From Halictus rubicundus (Eukaryota > Arthropoda > Insecta > Hymenoptera > Halictidae): a stretch of DNA of 64,000 bases. Positions 46,906-60,500 of the stretch are shown here, piece after piece; the first letter of the stretch is position 1, and the number at the start of each line of letters is the position of its first letter. The stretch lies in NCBI RefSeq assembly GCF_050948215.1, contig NC_135151.1, positions 20,210,720 through 20,274,719 of the forward strand, read 5' to 3'. A program made the position numbers and the translations under genes. The notes under the pieces were generated by a model. The model was not told where the DNA came from. It did no database searches and saw only the letters and a list, made by a program, of their open reading frames with translations.

Positions 46906-47355
46906 CTCCATTTTGTTTTTAATTGATTTTTCGCGCGACACTGATACATAGCTGGATCTCTTTCTGGATTCAAAAATTTTATACTGAGAACGTTATCTTG
47001 TATACAATAACGGCCTTCATCTTCAGGGTGCAATGTTCCCATTTAGTTTTTAGGTTTAGTGTTAAGCCACCGATTCAAATCAAGCTCCGACTCTCCCACT
47101 CAATTTCCGGTAATTCCAAAATCTTTCTGGTCGGTTATCGCTCGGACAAAAATCGATTTCGGTGACGTCATAGTGCTATCGGGGGCGTTTCGCGAGACCA
47201 GCTGTTGGCGCGCGTGTTAGGGTTCTGTTACCGTACGTTCATTTCTTCTCGCGAACTCTGCAACTCTAATCGAAGCTGCGTGTTTGCGTTCCAGTGTCAA
47301 GACTGTCGGCCGCCGAACCGCCCACTGATTTCCCAAGGAAGCTGCCTGCCAGCTC

Positions 47356-47420
47356 GGAAGATCCACGGAGGCAAGCCAGAAGATCCACGGGGGCAAGACA
47401 GAAGATCCACGGAGACGATC
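47356..47420. repeat. Minisatellite, three ~22-bp copies
   Basis: Three tandem copies of GAAGATCCACGGAGGCAAG with small differences. Reading through in one frame encodes a repeated RKIHGG-like peptide, but no gene is supported there. Confidence 0.75.
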
Positions 47421-48536
47421 CGTCCCGGGAACAACACCTGAGACCTTGTTCCTCTCCTGTACCGCGAGCGATCCCGTGAAATCTCGCTGATAAAGCCGGG
47501 ATCAGATAAGAGCGGCCGTCGAACAGGTGGGGTGTCCCGGCAGAAAAGAGTATGAAATGATCGGGCACCGTTTGTACCTGTCCACACGGTGATCCGACGC
47601 GTCCACGCACGGTTATTCCCGCGAGGAAAGCGGGAAAGAAGTTTCTCGAAGCTCGTGGTCGCCGCTGTTACCTGCCATCGTTGGAAGCTATCGCGCGGCT
47701 GTTTGCTCCCAAGACGAGGGACCCAGCGGAAGAGTGGAATCCGATTTATCTGTGCCCACGTAGGTCGTGGATCGCGTGACATTGCACGTATTTCGCTGGA
47801 GAAAGAAAGAGAGCGCAACACCGTTCATTTCAGTGAACACGGAGGTCACTGTGGTTAGAGGAGTCGGTTCACTAATTTGCGAATCGGCCGCTACTACCAT
47901 TATTCGCACAAACAAGTCATAATCGAGCTATTGGAAGCGTAGAAAGAGAGAAAGAGAGAGAGATTCCGGAACCTTGGCCAGCAGGGAAAGGCCTTGATTT
48001 TGAACTCCGGCAAGAAACGCCGCCGAGGGAACACAAGCCCGGTCGAAGGCGAGAGGCACGCGGGTTCGAGCGGCCGCGATCGGCGCAAGAAACCGTGGAC
48101 TAGTTTTTTCGATAGAAATCGCTGATCGCCGGACCTTTCGCGCTCGTGGATCTGCGTTGGCAGCCGGGATCTAGGCGGCCGGAAGCCCTCAGCCTCGCGA
48201 GGTGACGTCGCAACGAACGGGGAAGTTTCTCGAAGCGCGCAGCTGGCAACGGTCTTGAAGACCTCTTTTGACGGCAACGAGGACGCGGGGGCGAGGGAGC
48301 AGAGCCGAGTGCGTCATCCCCGAGTAAGGGGAAAGGGGAGGACAAGCTTTGACCAAGTTGTCGTCGTAGAGCGGATTCAGAAAGTCCCTTCGCTTCGTTT
48401 AGGGCTGATCTACTCGAGGCAGAGGAGCGGAACAGGTAGAAGAACCGTTTTGGGGGAAGCAGGGCTGAGCCGAGAAGGGACAAAGGGCACGAGAAGAATA
48501 CCTCGGTTATAGTTGAGGGAAGAACCAGCTCGCAAC

Positions 48537-51500
48537 ATGTCGAAGAGCAAGGGTTTGCCGATGCCCGACCGGCGCAGCAACGATCTATTCGACGACGAGT
48601 CGATCGCCGTTCGATCGCGATGGCGGAATTTGGCCGCCTTCTGGATGCTCGGACTTTGCAACAACTATGGCTACGTGGTGATGCTCAGCGCCGCGCACGA
48701 TATCCTTGAGAGCAAATTCGGCAAGGCGGTGAGTAGAACTGGTTTTCAATAACACTAAACTTACCACCGCCGCACAGTGTGACGAATGGCCTTTTTAGCT
48801 GGACAAAATTCTAAATCGCCTATTTTTCTATATTTATCGATTAATATGTTTACAGTTGTAGAAAATATGAACAATTCTAAATTTTTTACAACATTTAGTT
48901 GGTTTTTGTTAATTTAACAATATATTTTAAGCGATTTATAAATTAAATATAAAATACAACAAAGTTAGTAATGGACCGATGTAACACAGAATGATTTAAC
49001 AAGTACTAGATATTATCGAAGAAGACGTCATTTTTAGTTATGCACAAAAAGAATGTAATTTTGGAAAAATTATAGTAAATGTTACTTTTTGGAGATTCAT
49101 TTATGGGTTAGGTGTTCGTCTTTTAGGTGAAGTTTACACGCTCTGTAAACATACAACAAAAGAATTTTAAGTTTCAATATTCAAGGGTTTTAATACATGG
49201 TTATTTTAGATTATATTAGCACAGTTAGTTTTTGTTTATTTGAAAGTTAATTTTGTCCAGGTAAAAAGGCCATTCGTCACACTGTGCGCCGGTCAAAATG
49301 ACCGTTTCAGATTTCTTGTTTTACGATCACTGAAATTGTAAAGATGCTTTCGTGCGATATGATTAAATAAATATAGATAGGAGAGCATGTATTATAATAC
49401 GAATCCAAATTATAATACGAATACAAAATCCAAATAAATTCAATCTCGTCGTTTTTATGAGACAACATGTATTAGTCACTTTTAAGGCTCGGTATTCTCG
49501 ATTATGTCAACAACGCGGGCCTTGCCATTGTCTTGTATCGTCCAGGAGACGTACCCTAGCCGTGTTATGTTTACACTCCTCGGCGTCCTTGGCCTCGTGG
49601 GCCCTCACGGAGTATACCTCGTGGTAGTGGGGATAATTCCGCCCCTTGGCGACATACAGTGACTCCCAAAAATATTCGGACACTAGCTATAACTAACTTT
49701 ACGACTTGATAATTCCTTTGTTAATAAAGCAATCGTCCCGGGAATTGTTTCTAGCAATAAAAGATCTATTAATGTTGATAAACATAAATAATTTATTTCA
49801 AAAATATACATAAATTCCATAATAAAAATTAGTAAAAGAAATAATGTACCATTTTTGGCTCACAAAAATATTCGGACAATATTAATTTTTCAATTTAGAT
49901 AATGTAATTTAGCATTATACAATTTGTTTAATACTTCGTGGCATAACCATTTTGTTTAAGAACATGTCTTAAGCTGTTTGGCATATTGTTTGTAATTTTT
50001 TTAAAATATTCAACAGTTATATTCGACCACTCAGTTGCAAGTCTTTGCTTTAATTCAGCTATCGATGTAATTGGGGTTTTTCGAATTTTTCTATCCAATT
50101 CATCCCATAAATTCTCGATAGGATTAAGGTCCGGTGATTGGGGCGGCGAATGAAGAATTTTGGGGCAGCGTTATAATAAAAATTCTTGCACAATACGTGA
50201 CTTGTGCTTGGGGTCGTTGTCTTGGTAAAACTTAAAAGTATTATTAAGCCCTATTTTTTCAGCACTTTGAATTAAATTATTGTTGAGTACATTTAAATAA
50301 GGATTTTTGTCCATGATACCGTCAATAAACACTAGGTTACCGACTCCATATGACGAAATGCAACCCCAGACCATTACGCTGTCTCCGCCGTGTTTCACTG
50401 TACCTCTTGTATTTTCAAAATTAAACTCTTTATTCGCTTTCCGCCACACCATAGTTCTTCCGTCGGAATTGTACAGATTGAATTTGCTTTCATCAGCAAA
50501 TATGACATCCTTCCACCATGTCTCATCCTTAGAAATTAGCTCTCTTGCAAAATTTTTTCGTTTATTCCTATTCTTTTCGTTGATAAATGGTTTTTTTCTA
50601 GCTACTCTTCCATTGTAACCAGCTTGCCTCAGCACTCTCCGAACTGTTTCGGCTGAAACATTTTTGGAGCTTTCTCCTAATAGCTCACTAACTAGTTTTG
50701 GGGCACTTAAGCGCGGATTTTTTTTTCACTTTCCGAATAATTTTGCTTTTCTCCCTCGTACATAAGAGACTTGGTCTTCCAGTTTGTGGAAATAGAATCA
50801 ATGCGATTCTCAATATAAAATGGTCGACAGATATCTGCAGCAGTACTTTTACTTATACGAAGCATTGCACTAATATCGCGATAGGTTTTTCCTTTTTCTC
50901 GATGAAAAATTACAAGCTGTCGCACATCGAAACTCGTATTCTTTCCTTTGCGACCCATTTTGAACGAATTCACGTTTACTACTGACAGTAGTGAGGTGGC
51001 ATGGACATCTAATGGTCCACGAGATTCTGTTTGTAAACAAACGTTTTCCCGTTCTTGGAATATCGCGTCCCCAGAAGGCGATTGCCAGAGAAATATAATA
51101 CGTGTCCGAATATTTTTGTGAGCCACAAATGGTCCATTATTTCGTTTAATAATTTTTATTATGAAACGTATATATATTTTTCAAATAAATTATATATGTT
51201 TATCATCCTTAATAAATGTTTTATTGCTAGAAACAATTTCCAGGGCTATTGCTTTATCAACAAACGAATTATTAAGTCATAAAGTTAGTTATACCTAGTG
51301 TCCGAATATTTATGGGAGTCACTGTATATAGAGAAATTACTGTAGTTCTAGTAGTCTAGAACCGCTTATTCGAGGATTCCACGCGATTCTACGGGTTTGT
51401 CCGAAGAATTCCGTCGGCATTCACAGCTGCAAACGGAGAAGTGAAATTTAATATCCCGATGGACGAAATACTATTTTTAGAGCTCCATAGACCTCAGCGT

Positions 51501-54500
51501 AGTGACGGAGGTATAGTGAACGGTACCGCAACGGCAATCGCAAAGAGTACGGTCAGCTAGAAGGACCTACGAATTATAGTTGATCCACTGCACCATTTCC
51601 GGTTGTGGGTTCCTAAACAATGAACGAATTGGTTCTTTGTGTTTCGTTTTAGTTTCGTTCGGTTCTGAGCTGACTTGTATACCAGATAAAAAAGAATGTG
51701 GTATTTGCACAGATGGCAATTGAGCTTTACTGCCAAGCTGAAATTGAGTGTACTCGTATGTTTCCTTGACTTCTCCGGTAGAAAATCATGCAATGAGGCG
51801 TTTCGAACACAAGAATGTCTAAAATACTGTGCTTCGATAACAAGGCTGAAACGAAGTAAAGCAAAAATATACAAAAGATAAAATGCTCTGGCCTTCAATG
51901 CGTCGTTTTAGTTGCATTATGTTTTGTGGTTAAACTCCTTATCGCGTATCTACAAAACTTGTCTTAATATTGCTGTACAAAACTACAAAAATAATACTGA
52001 CAACACCGATTAATTAATACCGATTCTGTTTCACATTTTTGAAAATTCGTAGCAGTTCAAATCAATTATTTGTATTATTTACAATATAATAATAATTTAT
52101 AACGGTTTCATGTGTACAGAGAGATAAGTAACGAGAATGCATACAAACGCCGAGTATATAGTACTTCCAAGAAGTACAGTGCTTCTAAGAAACGATAGAG
52201 ATATTGCAATCGAACGGAATAAAAGAAAAGGGCGCGACAGACAAAGTGTCTTCTTGTGTCTTCTGCATCTTCTCCATCTTCTCCACATTGGCGCACACTC
52301 GACTATCTAAGAATTTCCGCCGATCAATGTGAACAGCCGCGAGGAAAAGAAATGAAAACAAATGGAAGATAAATGGCGCAATTACTTGATCGTGATCAGT
52401 CCGGTCGTCATCGATATATCCATCGTTTCCGACGATCACGTCGCTGGATTTATGGTTCTTTTCGTATTATTAGAGGCAGTTTCTCGTTCGCCGGTCGTTC
52501 ACGATCGACAGGCACGAATAGACCGATTACGAAACCGACTGGCAATTAACGGAGAAATCTGCCGGACGCCTTGAAACCTTTCCAATATTCTCTTGTTTTC
52601 GATTACGTTCACGACACCGCGGTAGCCACGAGACAATTAGATAGACATACAACGCGATAAAGGTGCGCTGCACGGCTTACTCCGAATCAACGAACTCGAA
52701 ACGTGATTAATACGCGCGCCTATGCGCGATCCGATGAATCATCAACTTATCCGGCCGCATTACAAAACTAGCGATTAGGTGATCCTATCGATTGAATTCT
52801 TGCCGTCAACCGACGACGCTCCGGTTGCTGATGGCGTGGAGCAATAGGACAATACTATTGAATGCGATCCCCCCCCCCCCCCCCCTCCATCGAACGAAAC
52901 AAATAACAGGGGTCGGAGTCGGGGCTCGTCCTCGAGTTTACAATATTTTGTTAACCCCTAATCGAAATCTTCCAAATATACCGGAAAAGTAAACGGAAAG
53001 TGAGATTGCAAAGTTTCATCCGAATCCAGAAATTTGATTACTAGTCACGCATTAAATAATTATTAGCGCATATTTAAGTGGGGTCGTACTGTTATGCCGC
53101 AGGAAGGGGTAGATGAAGAGTATCCTCGAATAAACTCCAAACTCTTCCAGCACAACTTAGGTTTATTTGGGAATAGGTCGCCAAGCAAGAATACAAGCGA
53201 TTTTTGTACACGACGAATAACTTTGTAACAAACGAGTCGACTGACGGGCTACTTGTAACTTCTTCTCTGTCTGTCTCTGTCTATCCGCGCCCTTTCGCAG
53301 GGCCTTATATAAGAGTACAACTATGGAAGTTTGGTGGGGATGGATGACACTAGCCCTTAGAGATAGGGAATGACGTGGAGGTCGGAGTTTTCGCAGGGTT
53401 GGACTTTAATCTGAAATCTCTGTACCGGTGAGTAATTTTGCCTTAGTCCAGTAGATGAGAAAGCCCGTGAGTTCTGACTCATCTATTTGTCTGACTTATC
53501 TATAGAGAATAGATAAGTCCGGTAGTCTCGCATAACAGTACACTACTGTAAAGTTGGCGACCACATCTCTCATTCGAAGCTCGAAAAAACGACTGAAATA
53601 AATCGCAAATCGACTTTTAAGATGTCGTTTCGAAGAGGAAGCATCGATCTTTAAACCTACGGTGGTTTCGGTTACGAGAAAATTTGTTTAAAGTTTTCAC
53701 ATTTGAATGTACAGTGATTTCTCTATATATGTCGCCAAGGCCTGGATGATAAATGTCGCGGAACTATCCCCACTACCGCGAGGTATACCCTGCGAGGGGC
53801 CACGAAGCTCGAGAGGCCTCGGGTATGTCTCCTGGACGATACATGACGCTGGCAAGACCCGTGTTGTTGACATGCATCGAGAATTCACTGTATACTGAGA
53901 GAAGAAAAAAGTATAAGTAATATAAAAGGGAAAGTATATCAAATATTGTTACACATTGTATTTTCAACTGTTCTGAAAATTTTCGTGCTGGCACGGAGTT
54001 CCAGAATATGCTAATAATCGCTGAAGCATTGAAACGTGAGGACCGATAAGTTTCTGGTTCATCGGCTCTTCGCTTATACTAAACAATAAAGAATAAAACC
54101 GTAGTTCGTTCACCCTGAAAAACGATATGAATTCTTCCGACGACGAGTCGTACGGTCGCATTGTCTGCGGTGCTGTTGATTAACTTGCAGTGGAGCCAAA
54201 AACAGTTTAATGCTCCGTACGCCATGTCGGAGTCATTCGTGACCCGATAAGATATAATTCTCGACAAAGTCAAATCGCATAAGTATCCTCATCCGAAATA
54301 AGACGAAAGCCGGTCCCGAGTCGTCGTCTTATATCGGAAGAAAACTGTGGTATGATAAAGTTGGCGGCACACCTCGCATTCGAAGCTCGACAAATCGACT
54401 ACAGCGATTTCTCTATATATGTCGCAAAAGCCTGGACGATATGCGTCGCGAATTATCCCCACTATATTGCGGGGTATACCCCGTGAGGGGCCGCGAAGCT

Positions 54501-57500
54501 GGAGAGGCCTCGGACACCGAGGAGTGTAAACATAAGACGGCTCTTGGACGATATAAGACGCTGGCAAAACTCATGTTGTAAAGGGGAAGCTTTAATATTT
54601 AAATATTTCAATATTCAATATTTATGAAAAAAAATCATGGCTTCAATATTTATATAGTGGTTTCAATCGATACAAATTTTTTTCATAGTATTCACAGAAG
54701 TCCAAAAGTATAGCATTCTTAAGAGAAAACGCATCTCCAGTTTCTCGCCCTCTACATCATGAAAAAATCACAAAATAAGATAATAATATTGAATCATAAA
54801 ATAGGAGCTTCCAGCTTTAAAACGAGACCAAATTTATTGTCGTACCATCCTTTTTTACGAAATTGTCACTTTTCAAATATAGGAAACTTTTCGGGTTTTT
54901 GGGGTTCAAATACTTCTTGGATCCAGCGTACACAATCGGATTCATTAAAAAGAAAAAAAAACCGTGCAAAGATGTTCGAAGTGCACGCGGTAAAAGCAAC
55001 CGAGAGATAACACAGAAAATTTCGACCCACGTTCAGTCATTAAATCGTTGTCGCGAGACACGAGTCAATTAAACGTAATCTCGAAACGCGCGGACGCGTG
55101 GTGTAATCGGCATTCGATAGGCAATTACATCGAATCCTTCGCGGTAGCGGATCTCCATTGTTTAATTAGCCGGCGCGTTGTACTCCGCAGGAATCCTTTA
55201 AGCACCGGAGCCGGGAGTCGTTAGTACAACGAGCAATTACGCTTGAATTACGTCTCCGAAGCAGAACAGATTCTGTCGTGCAGGAATTTTTGTTATGTCA
55301 TCGACAAATCCATACGAATCACATTGTGTAATCGAGATCCTCCTCCTCCCCCCACCCTCCTCCCTCGCCGTTGTTCGACACAACTCTTTTACCACGCGGA
55401 CTTCTTACGTAAGCCGCGAGCAACGATGGAAATTAATATTCCTCGCGTTCAAGGCGGTAATGTCTGTGAAAAGAGATACCGGCACCGATAGCTTCCGCAG
55501 CGAAGCCGAATTATGTGAATTTTACTGGCGAAGTCGACTTTCCGGTTTACGTAAACACACGCGAACCGAGACAATGCCGTACGTCTACGTTTCGATTGTT
55601 CTCCCCCAGCTTCTCATTTTCCGTGTGCACGTATGATTTCAGGACATCGACGTTATGCCAACCAACGCGACGACCAACACCACCGGGATTCGTGCTTGCA
55701 ACACGCTGTCCACCGGCGCCATTTTGCTGGCGGATATTCTACCCTCGCTGGCCGTCAAGGTCATAACACCGTTCTTACCGTTTTACGTGCAGTGAGTATT
55801 CGTCCTTTATCTATCCTCACGCACCCATCACCCATGACATACTCGTAAACATGATTCGCGCGAAACGTTTGCCGAATCGAGCCAGCCAACACCGCAATAC
55901 TGCTGTCACGCGTTCAATTAGGAAACGATCATAACCTTCCTCTATTCTCAAAAAAGAAGCAGGAAGAAGAATCACCGGAATAACCAACTTTGTACTGCGT
56001 TTATTGTTTACGTCTGATCTAGCCGTGTCTCGCCATCGATGGCACACACTTTTGATCAGAATAACTTTTTTGGAAATGCTCCAAACGACTTGAATTTTCT
56101 GCCAAGCTAAACAGACTTGTTTACTGGATGATGTGTCATGGGCATTTTGGACAATTTCCGTTTAGTCAGGACTGCGACAGAAACGGTAATCTGCTGAACA
56201 CATTTTTCAAATATTCATTACGAGCCCGAAATACAAAGTGTGAGAAGCAACTTTTACTGTTTTTTTTTCTTCGTAATCCAGCGCTATTTCCCCAAATTTT
56301 TCGTTACGAAACTTTCGGTAAACTAATCCATCCAGCTCGGCAGAAAAACTGAAGTCGTTTGGTCCATTTATAAGAAAGTTACAGTGACTTCTCTATATAT
56401 GTCGCGAAGGCCCGGACGATAAACGTCGCGGAATTATCCCCACTACCGCGGGGTAGACCCCAAAGCTTCAGAGGCCGAGGAGTGTAAACATAACACGGCT
56501 CAAGTGCGTCCTTGATGATACAGGACGCTGGCAAGGCCCGTGTCGTTGACATATATCGAGAATTACTCCGATTAAACCGTGTGCCATCAATTATGACACT
56601 GACAATTATGTACGCGAGCCAAAGCATTCCAATCGTTTTTCCGACCGCATTCGATTGAACGGGTTATCTTATCGATGCATTTCGACCGTTTATCAGCATG
56701 GTCTTGAAAAGAAAGACTATGATCGCCGAGTGGTACAATTCGCGAAATTCGAGGATCTACAAGCTGTTCCTATTTTCGCGTGATCAGTTCGAACGAGAAC
56801 GTTCGATCAAACGAAGCAGAGAAATAATTCTTCGATTCCTTTTGTCCGCCATTTCTCCGTCTTTGTCCGTCTTTCAGATTCTTTCTTCGGATACAATGAC
56901 ACTCGATGGTCGCGTCATTCATTCGAACGGTCCAGATCCCCGTTACCGTGACGTCATTCGCTTACGCGTTCCGTGACGTTCCTTCTTGCAGCATCGCATG
57001 CCTCCGATGCGATTAACAATTAATGCAAACGGTACTTGAAAAACACGAGACTCCGAAGCTCGACCGATGGGATTTGCGATTCACGTACGAAAAGCTAACT
57101 GCGCGGATTAGTTTTCTGCTTCGTTCATTAACACATTTGGTCATTGAACACTGTTTTCCGAGGCGTAATTTTTGCCGGAGTTGTGACATACACGCGCAGG
57201 TGACGACGAAGGTGAAACAGAAGTCTTATTCATGAATGGCGGAGGGAACGCAGCGAACGTGTTAAAATATTGAAATGTGAATTACGATCTCGGAGGCGTA
57301 ACTTTCCGTGGCAGTGTCGCGTCGCTCGTCATCTTCTAAGATAGTTGGGACATGTATCGCATCACACGCATTCCAACGATCCCCTAAGTCGTGTCGTCGT
57401 CATGACGTTGCGGGGGATGAATCATCGCAACCGGAAGACGCGCCCCGCCGCGGGCACGTCGCGCTGCTGTCCCGTGAACGAAAAAACGCTAATCGATTAA

Positions 57501-60500
57501 TCGAATCGTTAATTACAGTGCTCGACTGGCTACCTGTGTGTTATTTTCCGCTGCAGGATTCCTTGTGGTGTCGTTAAGCACTACTGAATGGCTCGCCATT
57601 TTGGGCGTCGTCGTAACGTCACTCTCTTCCGGTTTGGGAGAAGTTACGCTGTTGAGCTACAGTCATCAGTATCCCAAGTAAGTGTCGTCGTTTACCGAAC
57701 ATTTTCCGCTTTATAACTATCAGGGGATCCAACAATTTTTTATGGAGAAATTGTCGATGTTTAATCTGCGGTAATTTCGCAAAAAGAGGGAACGATAGTA
57801 AAGAAATAAGTTTGAACTCGTTTTAAAGCTCGAAGCTGCTTCTTTCAAACAATATTGTTACTTTTCTACTACTGAAGATCCATTTTTCCAAAAAAATGAA
57901 TTGAAATCTCTGAAAACATAGAAACCCCTTTTTTTTGGCGACTGAATCCACCACATATTTGAAGATTGAGGCCAAACACCCCTCTTTCAATAACTTCTCA
58001 AAGATTATAGTACAACTTTTTGTTCTCTGTTTTGCAGAACAAAAATGGGGGGAATATTTTATTACCATAAATTTGGCAGTACGCCTTTCGTTACATCATG
58101 CAAAATTGTTTTAGTTAATAATGAATGATGGTTCATAAAAATAGAAGTTTCAAGCTTTAACATGAGACCAAGTTTGTTGTACTATTTTTTAAAATGAAAT
58201 TATTACAGTCCAAATTTCGGCGACTTTTTCCAAATCGTATATTTTCACTTCAGTGTTCAAATACTTTTTGGAGCCACTGTGTCTTTTTTTTCTCTTCGTC
58301 GATATCCAGCATGCGTAAACAAATGTCTTCCTTTAAGGTTGTGAAAAGATGAATTAAGTTTAAGTGTTGAATTGAGTCATAACTCAATTGCTTGAGATCG
58401 CGAGACACTTAGCGCAAATTAGACAGATATTTTTTTCTACTTAATTACATTGACTGTCTGATCCTAGCGGTCCTGTGGAATCGCAGGCACGACTGTGTAA
58501 GTGAGTAGTGCATGTAATACGATGTGAGAAGTTTGTTGACACAGACGGTGTGTCTGCTCGGTGCGACGATACTCGGCGTGAGTATCGTTAGCAGTGCATA
58601 AATCGTAGTATTGACAGTTCAGACAGTCGCTCCATAAACGTAGCGATAAGATAATGACGGTCAGAATTGTGGGCCGCCCGATGCTCGAATGCAGAAAAAC
58701 ATTTTCACTATTCTAGACACTCGGAAATACGAGGTTCGTCACTAATTAACGTTGGAAAATATAGACGAAATACTTGCAACTTATCGTGACGCAAGCTTCA
58801 ATACATCCGAATAATTGCGATAGTATTATTAGACATTTATCTTCAAATTTCTTACCTGTTACATTATTTTATTTTTACGTAAATACGTTTTATTTGTTCC
58901 GTGCGCAAGAGTAAAAAATTGTAGAAGACTTCACAGACTCGTAGAATATTTTACTATATTTTATCTCCGTAACTGTCGCAAAGATCTCTACCGTAACTGT
59001 CAAAATCGTATCCCCACCACTGGGGGGAACCAGCGAGCGGTCGAGTATCGGTGCGACTCACACCAATGCAAGCGAAGCAAAAGATTGCAACTTTTCTGAT
59101 TCTTTATTTTTTCTTATGGAATTTTTACCGTCGAATTCGTCTCGCTTCTCTAATAGAAAAAATTTGTTTTCTTGTGCATTTTCCTACGACAGATTCTCCG
59201 TTTTCGGGCAGAATCTCTCTTAATCGGTGTCTTCTCACGAACAATTAACTTTATCGTTGTAATGAAACATTCGTTCGTTGTTTATTTTTCCACTTTTTCT
59301 GCGTCGCCTGTTCATCGATAGCCGCACACAGATCGTATGAGTCGGAACTTTGCACCCACTGTAACCGGCAATTGAATCGCGTGCCGATCGTTGCTCGACA
59401 ATTGAGAGCGATTAATTGTTTCGCAGACAAGTAATCGCGACATGGTCTTCTGGCACTGGTGGCGCCGGAATAATTGGCGCGCTGTCTTACGCCGCGCTGA
59501 CCACGTGGTTGAGCAACGAAGACACATTGTTGGTTATGTTAATCGTACCGATCATACAAGGGATCACTTTTTGGTTGATCCTGGTTCATCCGCCCCAAGC
59601 CAGCATACCGATCACCAAGAACGGCATCGACAGTCAAGAGCAGATCATCGAGGTCACTAAGAAGAGCTTCAAGGACAAGATGAGTCTGTTACCGGGCCTG
59701 CTGAAATACATGATTCCGCTCGGCCTCGTATATCTCTTCGAGTATTTCATTAACCAAGGACTGGTAATGCGTTTTCTTTCCGCTTTCGGTTTTGCCGAAT
59801 ATTCTCGAGTCATTTTCAGTTTTATTGTGGGAAAAGAAAAATCACTGCAGTAACTTTGCAGTTATTAAAAATCACAGTAGCACCTCGATTATTGGAACTT
59901 TTCATATCTGAAGTCCCCGTGACCCCAACGGGCTTAAAATTTAGAATCGACTTTATTCATTTCCTTTGAACCGAAATAAAATTTTATTTTGTCGCTCCCG
60001 ATATGTAGCCATTGGTAACCGTAAAATAAGTCAAGGGGATAAATAAATTTCCCTAACCCCCCTATGGATCAGCTTAGGATCCATATGCGACACTATCGTA
60101 AAAATGACTATAGAGTGAATTTAAGTAACTGTTGTATTATTCGAACGCTCACTTCTTCCGGTGTAGTTCGGATAATGGAGGTGCTACTGTCTAACGTTTT
60201 TTTTTTAAATGAGTAGAGATTGCTATCACGCGCTTCGATATTATTTTGTTTCTTAAAAAGAAACAGTAGCAGTGCATTGTCTAAAATGGCTTTATCTTGA
60301 CAGCTTTTTGTCGCCTTCTGCACAATAATACGGTTTCGATCTCGACGTTCTTTATCGCAAGCGTAATCGCAGCAGAAACGAACAATGGTCTGATCCTCTA
60401 ATCTAAAAATAATTTACAGTACGAGCTGATCCAGTTCGACGGAATTTGGTTGTCTCACGCCGAGCAGTATCGTTGGCTTCAAGTGGATTATCAGATCGGC

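Larger units (their letters stand above)
45075..48300. other. Non-coding region upstream of CLN3
   Basis: GC-rich patches (45090-45800, 47200-48300) carry overlapping open frames on both strands with no domains. It contains a TTAA MITE (46701-46905) and a minisatellite (47356-47420). The last few hundred bases before 48537 are likely CLN3 5' UTR/promoter. An acceptor-like GCGTTCCAG at 47294 may begin a 5' UTR exon. Confidence 0.35.

Noticed and set aside
47205..48483. Several open frames of 80-170 codons on both strands upstream of CLN3
   Set aside because: GC-driven overlapping frames without domains or a preferred strand; probably CLN3 promoter and 5' UTR.
56168..56191. Micro-exon candidate for CLN3 with matching phases (2 in, 1 out)
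   Set aside because: It encodes polar QDCDRN where homologs have a hydrophobic helix start; phase match alone is likely to be chance.
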